Source: Verrucomicrobiota bacterium (lineage in GTDB: Bacteria; Verrucomicrobiota; Verrucomicrobiia; Methylacidiphilales; UBA1321). From it: 64,000 bases of DNA. The notes beneath the pieces were generated by a model that did no database searches, was not told where the DNA came from, and saw only the letters and a list, made by a program, of their open reading frames with translations. The translations under genes were made by a program, and so were the position numbers. Below, piece after piece: positions 35,822 through 44,839 of this stretch; within the stretch, counting starts at the first letter, position 1; every line of letters begins with the position of its first letter. Location of the stretch: the NCBI GenBank assembly GCA_013286145.1, contig JABDGH010000006.1, positions 1,689 to 65,688 on the forward strand. The letters are read 5' to 3'.

Positions 35822-37453
35822 TTAAGGTTTCTTTCCGGGAATATAAAATTCGCCCCAGCGATGATCGTCGACGAAATTCGGCTCAAAACCACCGAGTTTT
35901 TCCGGGTAGTAGAGCGACATGCCGACATAAAAATAAACCGGAGCAATCGGCACCTCGTCCTCAACGAGAATTTTTTCCATGTCATGGAGGATATTCATGC
36001 GCCTGGCCGGATCCGGGATCGATTCGGAAGTCTTGAGCATCTCATCGTACTGCCGATTGCCCCAGCCAGTCAGGTTGTTTCCGCCATCGGTGATGAACAT
36101 ATCAAGGAAGGTTTGAGGATCGTTGTAGTCACCAACCCAGGCCGAAATGCAAAGATCGAAATCGATGAGTTGCTGGGTGTTGAGATAGACCTTCCATTCC
36201 TGGCCGCGCAACTCGATGGAAGTGATTCCCAATTCACGCCGCCAAAGAGCCTGCATTTCGGTGGCGACCTGCGGCCCGCTGCCACGCCCTGCATAAAGCA
36301 ATTTTACGTCGGGGAAACCTTTGCCGCCCGGATAACCAGCCTCGGCCAAAAGGCGACGCGCTTCATCAGGATTATAACTCAACCCCTGGGGCGGCGTGTA
36401 ACCGACACTACCCGGTGGCACGAGATTATTGGCGACAGGTTCCCCGGCGCGGGTGATTTTTTCGACGATGTCCTTTTTATCGAGAGCCAGAGCGAGCGCC
36501 TTGCGCACACGCACATCATCGAAGGGCTTGCGCTTCACATTGAAACGGATGAAGGATGTGGCGCCGAACGGATTGGCGTGGAAGTAAGGCTTGTCCCGGA
36601 GATCGGGAACAAGCGAAGGCGGGATGCTTGTCTTGTCGATAATGAGATCAGTTTTTTTCGAGTAAAAGAGATTGAAGCAAGCCGTGGGATTATTCGTGGG
36701 AAGAATCTTGATGCGATGGATGGGAACCGGTCTCCAGTAGTTGGGATTAGCCTCGACCAGGATGTAATCGTTGAGTCGCCATTCCTTGAGAACGTAAGGA
36801 CCGTTGCTGATCATCTTGCCCGGCTTGATCCAGTTCGAGCCGTACTTTTTCACGCTCGCCAAATGAACCGGGCAAAGCGTTTGAAAGGAGGTAAGCTCCA
36901 GAAAATAGGCCGTCGGATGGGTCAGCGTGACAACGAGCGTATGTTCATCGGGAGCCTTCACGCCGACCTTGGAAAAATCCTTCAACTTGCCCGTGCCGTA
37001 GGCTTCGCCATTAACGAGATAGTAGAGTTGGTAGGAGTAATCCGATGCGGTGGTGGGATTGAGCGTCCGTTCCCACGAATTAAGAAAATCGTACGCGGTG
37101 AGTTTCTCGCCGTTGCTCCATTTGGCTTCGGGACGAATGGTAAAAGTGTAAGTGAGTCCATCGGGTGATATGATCCAACTTTCCGCCATGCCGGGAATGA
37201 TGTCGCCTTTTGCATTGCGGGTGGTCAGGCCTTCGAAAAGTGCGAGGCAGATGCGCCCTTCAAGTTGCCCCGTGACGATGGCGGGATCGAGGCTTTGCGG
37301 TTCGTCACCGTTGCAGATGATAAAATCCGCAGGCGCGCTCAGTGTCCAGCCACCGAAGAGATAGAAAAAAGCTATGAAGAGAAACGCTGCACCTGCGATT
37401 GATACTGGGAGGACAAGCGACCTTCGACGCCGTGATGAAAGCGAAGTGTTCAT
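35822..37453 (-). CDS. oppA: Peptide-binding protein (SBP_bac_5, OppA type)
   Basis: Extracytoplasmic binding protein for the adjacent permease. An N-terminal hydrophobic anchor (residues 13-35) follows an Arg-rich start; there is no lipobox Cys, so it is probably membrane-tethered. Family features include NGDEPQSLDPAIVTG and GDIIPGMAESWIISPDGLTYTF. The ATG at 37453 gives 543 aa; the frame upstream to 37696 is low-complexity shadow of the secG tail. Confidence 0.92.
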   Translation of the reverse strand: MNTSLSSRRRRSLVLPVSIAGAAFLFIAFFYLFGGWTLSAPADFIICNGDEPQSLDPAIVTGQLEGRICLALFEGLTTRNAKGDIIPGMAESWIISPDGLTYTFTIRPEAKWSNGEKLTAYDFLNSWERTLNPTTASDYSYQLYYLVNGEAYGTGKLKDFSKVGVKAPDEHTLVVTLTHPTAYFLELTSFQTLCPVHLASVKKYGSNWIKPGKMISNGPYVLKEWRLNDYILVEANPNYWRPVPIHRIKILPTNNPTACFNLFYSKKTDLIIDKTSIPPSLVPDLRDKPYFHANPFGATSFIRFNVKRKPFDDVRVRKALALALDKKDIVEKITRAGEPVANNLVPPGSVGYTPPQGLSYNPDEARRLLAEAGYPGGKGFPDVKLLYAGRGSGPQVATEMQALWRRELGITSIELRGQEWKVYLNTQQLIDFDLCISAWVGDYNDPQTFLDMFITDGGNNLTGWGNRQYDEMLKTSESIPDPARRMNILHDMEKILVEDEVPIAPVYFYVGMSLYYPEKLGGFEPNFVDDHRWGEFYIPGKKP

Positions 37454-37508
37454 GCCAGCGGAGGTTTCACCACCGAGAAAGGCTCGGGATGACCGATCAT
37501 GAAGACAT

Positions 37509-37994
37509 CTACTTGGCAGGTTTGACAGGCGCAGCCGAAGCGGGGGCGTTATTGGTAACGGTGGAGGAAGAAGCCGTTGGAGTAGGAACAGCGCTCGGAA
37601 CAATCGGAAGAGGAGCCGGAGCGATATTCGTAGCTGAAGTCGCGCCCGGAACAGTCGGCGTGGTGACCGGAGCCGCATTGGTGGCGGCAGGAGCAACCGG
37701 TTGCATCAATTCTTCCTGAATGGTGGAACTCTTTTGCGTCAAAGCTTCACGATGAGCGTAGAGCCGGGCGAGTGAGATGCTGAAAATGAAAAAAAGAGCC
37801 GCGAGCCAGACGGTCGTCTTGACGAGCACCTGGGAGGTTTGCGCGCCCCAGACCGAGTCCGTGAAGCCACCACCGAAGGCTGCGCCGAGGCCTTCCTGCT
37901 TGCTGCGCTGCATGAGAACGACAAGACACATCAACACGCAGTCGATCACGAAAAAGACAAGAAGCACATTGATGGCGATATTCGTCCAAAACAT
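37509..37994 (-). CDS. secG: Preprotein translocase subunit SecG with long C-terminal tail
   Basis: Small membrane subunit of SecYEG. Two transmembrane segments flank the loop QRSKQEGLGAAFGGG, a clear SecG signature. The protein then continues about 75 residues in a Pro/Ala/Thr/Val-rich tail (from about residue 85), making 161 aa instead of the usual 75-110. It is last in the gap-pgk-tpiA-secG operon. Confidence 0.9.
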   Translation of the reverse strand: MFWTNIAINVLLVFFVIDCVLMCLVVLMQRSKQEGLGAAFGGGFTDSVWGAQTSQVLVKTTVWLAALFFIFSISLARLYAHREALTQKSSTIQEELMQPVAPAATNAAPVTTPTVPGATSATNIAPAPLPIVPSAVPTPTASSSTVTNNAPASAAPVKPAK

Positions 37995-38018
37995 AAGAGG
38001 TAAGAATTGCGCGTTCGC

Positions 38019-38789
38019 CTAGTCGAGGCAAGCGTTTTTGATGATGGCGGTGAATCCGCGCGCGTCGAGACTGGCTCCGCCGACCAGCGCGCCGTCGATA
38101 TCGGGCTTGGAAAGGAGTTCCTTCGCGTTCTCCGGTTTTACGCTGCCGCCGTACTGGATGCGGATGCGTTCTGCTGCCGCAGGACTGAAATGAGTGCCCA
38201 AAACCTTGCGAATCCATTGATGAGCTTCCTCGGCCTGGGCAGGCGAGGCGGTCCTGCCGGTGCCAATGGCCCAAACAGGTTCGTAGGCGAGGATGATGTC
38301 GGCGAGTTCCTTGTCACCGAAACCGGCAAGTCCATCGCGTAATTGAGTTTCGAGAATGTCCTTCCATTTATCCGCTTCGCGTTCCGGCAAGGTTTCGCCC
38401 ACGCAAACGATGGGGCGAAGTTCAGCCTGAAGCGCGGCCTTGGTCTTGCGATTGACGGTGGCGTTGTCTTCGTGGAAATACTGACGGCGCTCGGAATGAC
38501 CGATGATGACGTAGCGGACGTAAAGATCGCGGAGCATCCCGGCAGAAATCTCACCCGTGAAGGCGCCGGAGGGAGCTTCATGCAAATTCTGCGCGCCAAG
38601 ACGGACATTGGAAACGGAACTGAGCAGTTCGCTGACGGCGGACAGGGCGGTGAAAGGGGGGCAGAGCACGATTTCCACGTCATCAAATTTGCCGATTTCT
38701 CGGAGCAAATCTTCCACGAGTACGCGCGCCTCGGCCTGCGTCTTGTTCATTTTCCAGTTACCGGCGATGATTTTTTTGCGATAGATCAT
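38019..38789 (-). CDS. tpiA: Triose-phosphate isomerase
   Basis: Interconverts dihydroxyacetone phosphate and glyceraldehyde 3-phosphate. GNWKMNKT at the start (catalytic Lys), GHSERR (catalytic His) and AYEPVWAIGTG (catalytic Glu) are all intact. Length 256 aa is standard. It is the third gene of a minus-strand glycolytic operon, between pgk and secG. Confidence 0.97.
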   Translation of the reverse strand: MIYRKKIIAGNWKMNKTQAEARVLVEDLLREIGKFDDVEIVLCPPFTALSAVSELLSSVSNVRLGAQNLHEAPSGAFTGEISAGMLRDLYVRYVIIGHSERRQYFHEDNATVNRKTKAALQAELRPIVCVGETLPEREADKWKDILETQLRDGLAGFGDKELADIILAYEPVWAIGTGRTASPAQAEEAHQWIRKVLGTHFSPAAAERIRIQYGGSVKPENAKELLSKPDIDGALVGGASLDARGFTAIIKNACLD

Positions 38790-38889
38790 AAAAATTATTT
38801 TAAAGAATTGTCACTCGGATGCTGCCCAAGACTTCATTGGAATAATTAAGCGTAAACGTGTCTAATCCCCAGACAAGTCCCGGATGATT

Positions 38890-40107
38890 TCATTTTTTAT
38901 CCGGGATGCTGGCCACGCCGGGCAATTCGCGACCTTCGAGGAACTCAAGCGAAGCGCCGCCGCCGGTCGAGATGAAGGAGACTTTGTCCGCCACGCCAGC
39001 TTTCTTGACCGCTGAAACGGAATCGCCCCCGCCGATGATGCTGAGCGCACCGGAATTTTTGGCGATGGCATCCGCGATGGCAAAAGTACCTTTTGCGCAT
39101 TCAGCGACTTCAAAAACACCCATCGGACCGTTCCAGAGAATGGTTTTGGCTGCGGCAACTTCAGCGGAAAAAAGCTTTACGGTTTCCGGCCCGATATCGA
39201 CGCCTTCCCAACCATCGGGGATATCCTCACCCGGCTTGAGATAGTGGCCCGGCGAGACCGTCTTGGCCTTGAAGTCGAAGTTTTCGACGACATACGTATC
39301 GACGGGCAGAAGAAATTTGACGCCTTTGGCCTTGGCTTTATCGAGGGCTTCCCGGGCAATATGCACCTTGTCCGGCTCGGAAAGCGATTTGCCGATTTTT
39401 TTGCCGAGCGCGAGGGCAAACGTATAGGCCATGGCGCCACCGATAAGAATGGTATCGGCACGGTCGAGGAGACGGTCGATGACCTTGATCTTGTCGGAGA
39501 CCTTGGCACCGCCGAGGATGACGATGAAGGGACGCTTGGGATTTTCGAGTTCATCGCCGAGGAAGCGAAGTTCCTTTTCCATCAGGAAACCGATGGCGCG
39601 AACGGAAACATACTTGGCCACGCCCGCAGTCGAGGCATGAGCGCGATGGGCTGCGCCAAAAGCGTCGTTGACGTAAACATCGGCAAGCCTGGCGAGTTTC
39701 GCACTGAAAGCATCGTCATTGGCTTCTTCTTCATTATAGAAACGAAGATTTTCGAGAAGCGCGACTTCGCCGTCCTTGAGTTCCGCAGCGGCTTTCTCGG
39801 CCTTTTCGCCAATGCAATCATCGACAAATTTCACCGGGGCACCGAGCAGTTCGGAAAGCTTTTGTGCCGGAAGCGCGAGGCTTTGTTGCGGATCGCGTTT
39901 GCCCTTGGGTCGCCCGAGGTGCGCACAGAGAATCACCCGCGCTCCCTGTTCCATCAAATACTTGATTGTCGGTAAAGTCTCGCGGATGCGAGTGTCGTTG
40001 GTGATGACCTGTTTCCCCTCTTTTTCCTGCAAGGGAACATTGTAATCGACGCGGACAAGAACACGTTTGCCCTTCAGGGGGACGTCTCGAATTGTAAGTT
40101 TGGCCAT
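38890..40107 (-). CDS. pgk: Phosphoglycerate kinase
   Basis: Glycolytic kinase of 405 aa. The N-terminal RVDYNVPLQ, the substrate-binding HLGRPKG, the GGAKVSDKI segment and the C-terminal nucleotide site [13 protein letters not shown] with [13 protein letters not shown] are present. It lies 96 bases after gap, with a degenerate repeat element in that space. Confidence 0.97.
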   Translation of the reverse strand: MAKLTIRDVPLKGKRVLVRVDYNVPLQEKEGKQVITNDTRIRETLPTIKYLMEQGARVILCAHLGRPKGKRDPQQSLALPAQKLSELLGAPVKFVDDCIGEKAEKAAAELKDGEVALLENLRFYNEEEANDDAFSAKLARLADVYVNDAFGAAHRAHASTAGVAKYVSVRAIGFLMEKELRFLGDELENPKRPFIVILGGAKVSDKIKVIDRLLDRADTILIGGAMAYTFALALGKKIGKSLSEPDKVHIAREALDKAKAKGVKFLLPVDTYVVENFDFKAKTVSPGHYLKPGEDIPDGWEGVDIGPETVKLFSAEVAAAKTILWNGPMGVFEVAECAKGTFAIADAIAKNSGALSIIGGGDSVSAVKKAGVADKVSFISTGGGASLEFLEGRELPGVASIPDKK

Positions 40108-40135
40108 AAGGATGGAATTTTTAATTAAAAAGCCT

Positions 40136-40196
40136 GTCGTACCGAGCTAGTCGAAGGATCTCTTCCTATTCCCTTTTCGGACAAGCCCGGGATGAC
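40136..40196. repeat. Degenerate short fold-back element
   Basis: The left end GTCGTACCGAGCTAGTCGAAGG and the right end TTCGGACAAGCCCGGGATGAC are recognisable but mutated versions of the GTCATCC family, and pairing is imperfect. It lies between gap and pgk and looks like a decayed copy. Confidence 0.65.
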
Positions 40197-40203
40197 TTGG
40201 GTG

Positions 40204-41274
<1,071 letters not shown>

Positions 41275-41281
41275 TTATAAA

Positions 41282-41437
41282 ATGCCAGATAGCGAAACTA
41301 GAGCCTACGGCGTCAGCGTCAACGGGAAAACAAAAACCGAAGGCTCTTGGCCTGAATGGAGCAACGGCAGCGATAACCCCGATAATGACAAACTGTTAAG
41401 TTGGTTTATGCCAAAATTAGAGATAAATTTAAGATGA
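41282..41437 (+). CDS. Possible 51-residue small protein
   Basis: A short frame starting ATG and ending TGA in the 242-base gap between gap and the Bax-inhibitor-like gene. The product would be polar and Asn/Ser/Gly-rich, with no recognised domain. GAGCCT/AGGCTC near its start could pair, so this may equally be a structured leader for the next gene. No ribosome-binding site is clear. Confidence 0.2.
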   Translation: MPDSETRAYGVSVNGKTKTEGSWPEWSNGSDNPDNDKLLSWFMPKLEINLR

Positions 41438-41486
41438 ATTTAACTGAAGACCCCGTAAGATTGATCCAATATAACAAGAAATAACT

Positions 41487-42230
41487 ATGACCACCTCCAA
41501 CCCAACTCTCAGCGCCTTTGGAAACGTAGGAACCATGGGGGTCAGCTACGGGACTTCCGAGACAATGACGGTTGACGGTACGATCCACAAGACAGGCATC
41601 CTGGGAACAATTTTGCTGATATTTTTTATCTTCACTTGGGTCGGGTTATCGCAGTCGCACATGCAGCCGACATTGCCGATCATCCTGGGGGCAATCGGGG
41701 GTCTTGTTCTGGCGCTCATCATCAGTTTTAAACCAACAACCGCGCCTTACCTGAGTCCGGCCTACGCGGGAGTGGAGGGATTCGTCCTGGCGGCGATCAG
41801 TTTCCCGCTGGAACTTGCCTATCCCCATATCGTGCTTCAGGCGGCTTCCATGACCATCGCAACGCTTTTCGGACTGTTACTGGCCTATCGAACCGGGCTG
41901 ATTATGGTGAACAGCACGTTCCGTGCGGTGATTGTCGGGGCGACGGTGACAATCGCGCTCTACTATCTGATCGGAATGGGTGCCATGCTTTTCCATGTGA
42001 CGCTGCCGGGAATCGGTTTCCAGGGCGGATGGCTTTCCATCGGCATCAGCGCGGTGATCGTGGTGGTAGCGGCGCTAAACCTCGTGCTCGATTTCGACAT
42101 GATCGCAAAAAACGCGGGATCCGCGCCGAAGTATATGGAATGGTACGGAGCGTTCAGCCTGATGGTGACGCTGGTCTGGCTCTACCTGGAAATTCTGCGC
42201 ATGCTGGCAAAATTGCGGGGCAGGAATTAA
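41487..42230 (+). CDS. Bax inhibitor-1/YccA family membrane protein
   Basis: A 247-residue protein with about seven transmembrane segments after a 35-residue polar N-terminus. Family traits include YLSPAYAGVEGFVLAAIS and a late acidic segment NLVLDFDMIAKNAGSAPKYMEWYGAF. Members of this branch (Bax1-I/YccA) are linked to FtsH or to ion leakage in other bacteria; the role here is not known. Confidence 0.88.
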   Translation: MTTSNPTLSAFGNVGTMGVSYGTSETMTVDGTIHKTGILGTILLIFFIFTWVGLSQSHMQPTLPIILGAIGGLVLALIISFKPTTAPYLSPAYAGVEGFVLAAISFPLELAYPHIVLQAASMTIATLFGLLLAYRTGLIMVNSTFRAVIVGATVTIALYYLIGMGAMLFHVTLPGIGFQGGWLSIGISAVIVVVAALNLVLDFDMIAKNAGSAPKYMEWYGAFSLMVTLVWLYLEILRMLAKLRGRN

Positions 42231-42285
42231 TTAGCAGGCATGTAAGCAGTCTTTCGTGTTCCTGTAAGCTGAAAGCATTTCCCAG

Positions 42286-42301
42286 CTTTGCCTAAGTGGC
42301 G
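42286..42301 (+). promoter_or_regulatory. CTTTGCCTAAGTGGCG motif
   Basis: Second copy of the 16-base sequence seen at 9586-9601 (one difference, A to G), here 59 bases before the sugar-isomerase-like gene. Same orientation relative to its downstream gene. Confidence 0.3.
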
Positions 42302-42360
42302 CTGTGGCGCTCTTTCAACCCAATCTTGACACCCTGTTACGCCCGGCACATTTTCACGAG

Positions 42361-43125
42361 ATGATCCCAATCGCGTTCCAGCCCTTTTCCGTTCATGAAG
42401 CCTTCCGAAAAGATTTTGCCGGGACGGTGAAGGAAGTCGCCAAAATCGGCTATGACGGCATCGAACTGGCCTGCACGCCCTTCGACTGGAAGGGAGATAC
42501 CCTCTCCGTCAAGGAGAGGCAAAAAATTGTGAGCGACCTGGGCATGAAGGTTTCGTGCATGCATGCCAAGTGGGAGGAGTTGGACAGGACTTTTGATCGG
42601 GTCGTCGAGGATGCGGCCACTTTTCAAACCGTCGATGTCGTCATTCCCTGGAGACCGCCGGAAATATTCACCTCGGCGGAAAAAATCATCGAGCTCGGTG
42701 AATTGCTCGGGGCCATGGGCGCGAAGCTTCACAAGGCAGGTCTCCATTTTAGTTATCACAATCACAACTACGATTATAAAGTCTGGGACGGGCTTCCCGG
42801 CGTGGAATGGATGATGCAGGTCACCGCGCCCCAGAATCTTTCCGTCGAGGTCGATACCTATTGGGTTTACCACTCTGGAAACGATCCCGTGAAGGCCATC
42901 AGCCGCCTGGGCACCCGCGCGCGATTTTTGCACCTGAAGGACGGGAGCATGACCAAGCAAACCGAACTGGGCAGCGGCGACATCGATTTCCGCGGCATTT
43001 TTGATGTGTGTGAAAAAGTTGGATCGGTGAAATGGTACATCGTGGAACAGGAGCAGTTCAATTTTGCCCCCATGGAAAGCATGCGCCTCAACCTCGAATA
43101 CATCAAAAGGCTGACCGGGGCTTAA
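42361..43125 (+). CDS. Sugar phosphate isomerase/epimerase family TIM-barrel protein
   Basis: A 254-residue AP-endonuclease-2/xylose-isomerase-like TIM barrel. Typical features are IGYDGIELACTPFDW, the metal-ligand region FSYHNHNYDYK, the late LHLKDGSM and WYIVEQEQF. Such proteins isomerise or epimerise sugars or inositols; the substrate cannot be told. The ATG at 42361 is preferred; an upstream start at 42304 adds 19 residues without family character. Confidence 0.85.
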   Translation: MIPIAFQPFSVHEAFRKDFAGTVKEVAKIGYDGIELACTPFDWKGDTLSVKERQKIVSDLGMKVSCMHAKWEELDRTFDRVVEDAATFQTVDVVIPWRPPEIFTSAEKIIELGELLGAMGAKLHKAGLHFSYHNHNYDYKVWDGLPGVEWMMQVTAPQNLSVEVDTYWVYHSGNDPVKAISRLGTRARFLHLKDGSMTKQTELGSGDIDFRGIFDVCEKVGSVKWYIVEQEQFNFAPMESMRLNLEYIKRLTGA

Positions 43126-43178
43126 CAGCTTGCTGAAAATGATCTTTTAAAAAAATCTGTCATCCCTAATTTTTTCCC

Positions 43179-43805
43179 ATGCAAATTACCAACAACGACC
43201 GCATTCTCTTCACTGGCGATAGCATCACGGATTGCAATCGCGTCCGCAGCAACACCAACCATCTTGGCTTTGGCTACGTGGCTTTTATCGCAGCACGTCT
43301 CCAGGCGCGGATGGCTTCCCCCGATTTGCAAATTTTAAACCGCGGCATCTCCGGGAATCGCATAGGCGATTTGCTGCTGCGCGTGGAACCCGATCTTCTC
43401 GACCTGCAACCGACGGTGATCTCGATCCTGCTCGGGATCAACGACACTTGGAGGCGCTATGACCACAATCTCCCGACCTCGACCGAGACTTTCGAAGATG
43501 GCTATCGCACGTTGCTCAAAAAAATCCGCCAACGACTCACGGCCAAGGTTATCCTGCTCGAACCGTTCCTCCTTCACGTGCCCGAGGACAGGTATGCGTG
43601 GCGGGAGGACTTGAATCCCAAGATCGACGTGGTGCGAAAGCTCGCAGCGGAATTTGATACGGACTTGCTGCCTCTCGATGGCCTCTTTGCGCAGGCGGCC
43701 ACGCGCGCGCCAGCAGCTTTCTGGGCGGAGGACGGCGTCCACCCAACCGAAGCCGGGCATGCGCTCATCGCCAATGCATGGCTCGATCATGTGGGCATGG
43801 CGTAA
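43179..43805 (+). CDS. SGNH/GDSL hydrolase
   Basis: A 208-residue esterase/lipase-fold protein. Block I is FTGDSITDC (nucleophile Ser), block II Gly in NRGISGNR, block III GINDT, block V DGVHPTEAGH with the Asp-His pair. There is no signal peptide, so it is probably cytoplasmic. Substrate could be an acyl ester or a sugar acetyl group. Confidence 0.9.
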   Translation: MQITNNDRILFTGDSITDCNRVRSNTNHLGFGYVAFIAARLQARMASPDLQILNRGISGNRIGDLLLRVEPDLLDLQPTVISILLGINDTWRRYDHNLPTSTETFEDGYRTLLKKIRQRLTAKVILLEPFLLHVPEDRYAWREDLNPKIDVVRKLAAEFDTDLLPLDGLFAQAATRAPAAFWAEDGVHPTEAGHALIANAWLDHVGMA

Positions 43806-43810
43806 AAGAA

Positions 43811-43946
43811 GGTAGCCGCCTTTTCCGCTCGAACGACCTCCGAGGTAGCCGCCGCTGTCCCTAGCGGCGGTGCCTCCCTCTGAGGTAGCCGTCGACCGCC
43901 GGGCGACGGTTCGGAAAATTCCCGCGCTCGGAGATCGCGGGCTACC
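43811..43946. repeat. REP cluster of three hairpins
   Basis: Three GTAG-headed hairpins in the gap between the SGNH hydrolase and ogt: 43845-43870 (CCGCCGCT/AGCGGCGG), 43885-43909 (CCGTCG/CGACGG) and, inverted, 43921-43945 (CCCGCG/CGCGGG). A decayed GGTAGCCGCC head lies at 43811. Stem sequences differ but pairing is kept. They match the hairpins flanking the RAYT gene. Confidence 0.85.
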
Positions 43947-44038
43947 AATAAGCCGAGGCAAGCTTCGGGGAATTACACCCGGAAAAAATGAAACGTATCG
44001 GTGGCATTACCCGTTAAGCCGATTACATTGGAAAGATT

Positions 44039-44584
44039 ATGACGACGATTTACACGCAAATTGAAAGCATCCTCGGGCCACTGTTGCTCGTGAGCCGCGA
44101 GAACAAACTCGCTGGCCTCTACTTTCTGGATCAACGCCACGCGCCACGAATTGGCAGCGATTGGATTCGGCAGGACGACGCCGCTATTTTCCTCCAGACC
44201 GAGGATCAACTCCGCGAATATGCCTCGGGAGAAAGAGAGCGTTTCGATCTCAAGATAGATTTGCACGGAACTCCTTTCCAACTGCAGGTCTGGCACGAGA
44301 TCAACGCCATCCCGTTCGGCCAGACAATCACCTATGGCGACCTGGCGAAGCGGGTCGGCGCGCCGCAAAGCGTCCGGGCGGGCGGAACGGCCACGGGCGC
44401 AAATCGCCTCTCCTGGATCGTACCGTGCCATCGCGTCGTCGGGAAAAATGGTTCGCTCACCGGTTATGCCGGCGGCCTCTCGCGCAAAAGCGCGCTCCTC
44501 GATTTCGAAGCCGCCAGATTAAGCGGCCAGGACGTCGCGCTCGCGTGGGATAACAATTGCGCCGCCCTTCCCGTCATGTCATAA
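44039..44584 (+). CDS. ogt: Methylated-DNA-[protein]-cysteine S-methyltransferase
   Basis: Suicide repair protein for O6-methylguanine. The acceptor Cys lies in WIVPCHRVVG, preceded by the helix-turn-helix FGQTITYGDLAKRVGAPQSVRAGG. Length 181 aa is normal. It precedes tRNA-Ser by 22 bases. Confidence 0.95.
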   Translation: MTTIYTQIESILGPLLLVSRENKLAGLYFLDQRHAPRIGSDWIRQDDAAIFLQTEDQLREYASGERERFDLKIDLHGTPFQLQVWHEINAIPFGQTITYGDLAKRVGAPQSVRAGGTATGANRLSWIVPCHRVVGKNGSLTGYAGGLSRKSALLDFEAARLSGQDVALAWDNNCAALPVMS

Positions 44585-44606
44585 AGGCAGGAAGCTCTTG
44601 ATACTT

Positions 44607-44696
44607 GGACGAGTGGCTGAGTGGTTTAAGGCATCCGACTTGAAATCGGACGAACTCTAAAAGGTTCCGTGGGTTCAAATCCTACCTCGTCCGCCA
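44607..44696 (+). tRNA. tRNA-Ser (anticodon TGA), CCA encoded
   Basis: Acceptor arms GGACGAG and CTCGTCC, D arm, anticodon loop CTTGAAA, a long variable arm as expected for Ser, and GGTTCAAATCC in the T arm. The 3' CCA is in the DNA. Its 3' side borders the KAP NTPase gene. Confidence 0.95.
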
Positions 44697-44839
44697 TCTC
44701 ACACTTGTTGAGAGAAAAAAGGATCGCAGACCATAAACGAAATTTAAGGCTGCTACGTGCCTGTCCTTTTTCCATAATTTGTACAGGAACTTAAATAGAT
44801 TCGGCTGGGTTTTCGAGTCGCGGCATCTTATTAAAGACC

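Noticed and set aside
43159-43168. GTCATCCCTA upstream of the SGNH hydrolase
   Set aside because: Only ten bases resemble the fold-back family end and no second arm follows, so it may be chance or a remnant too small to call.
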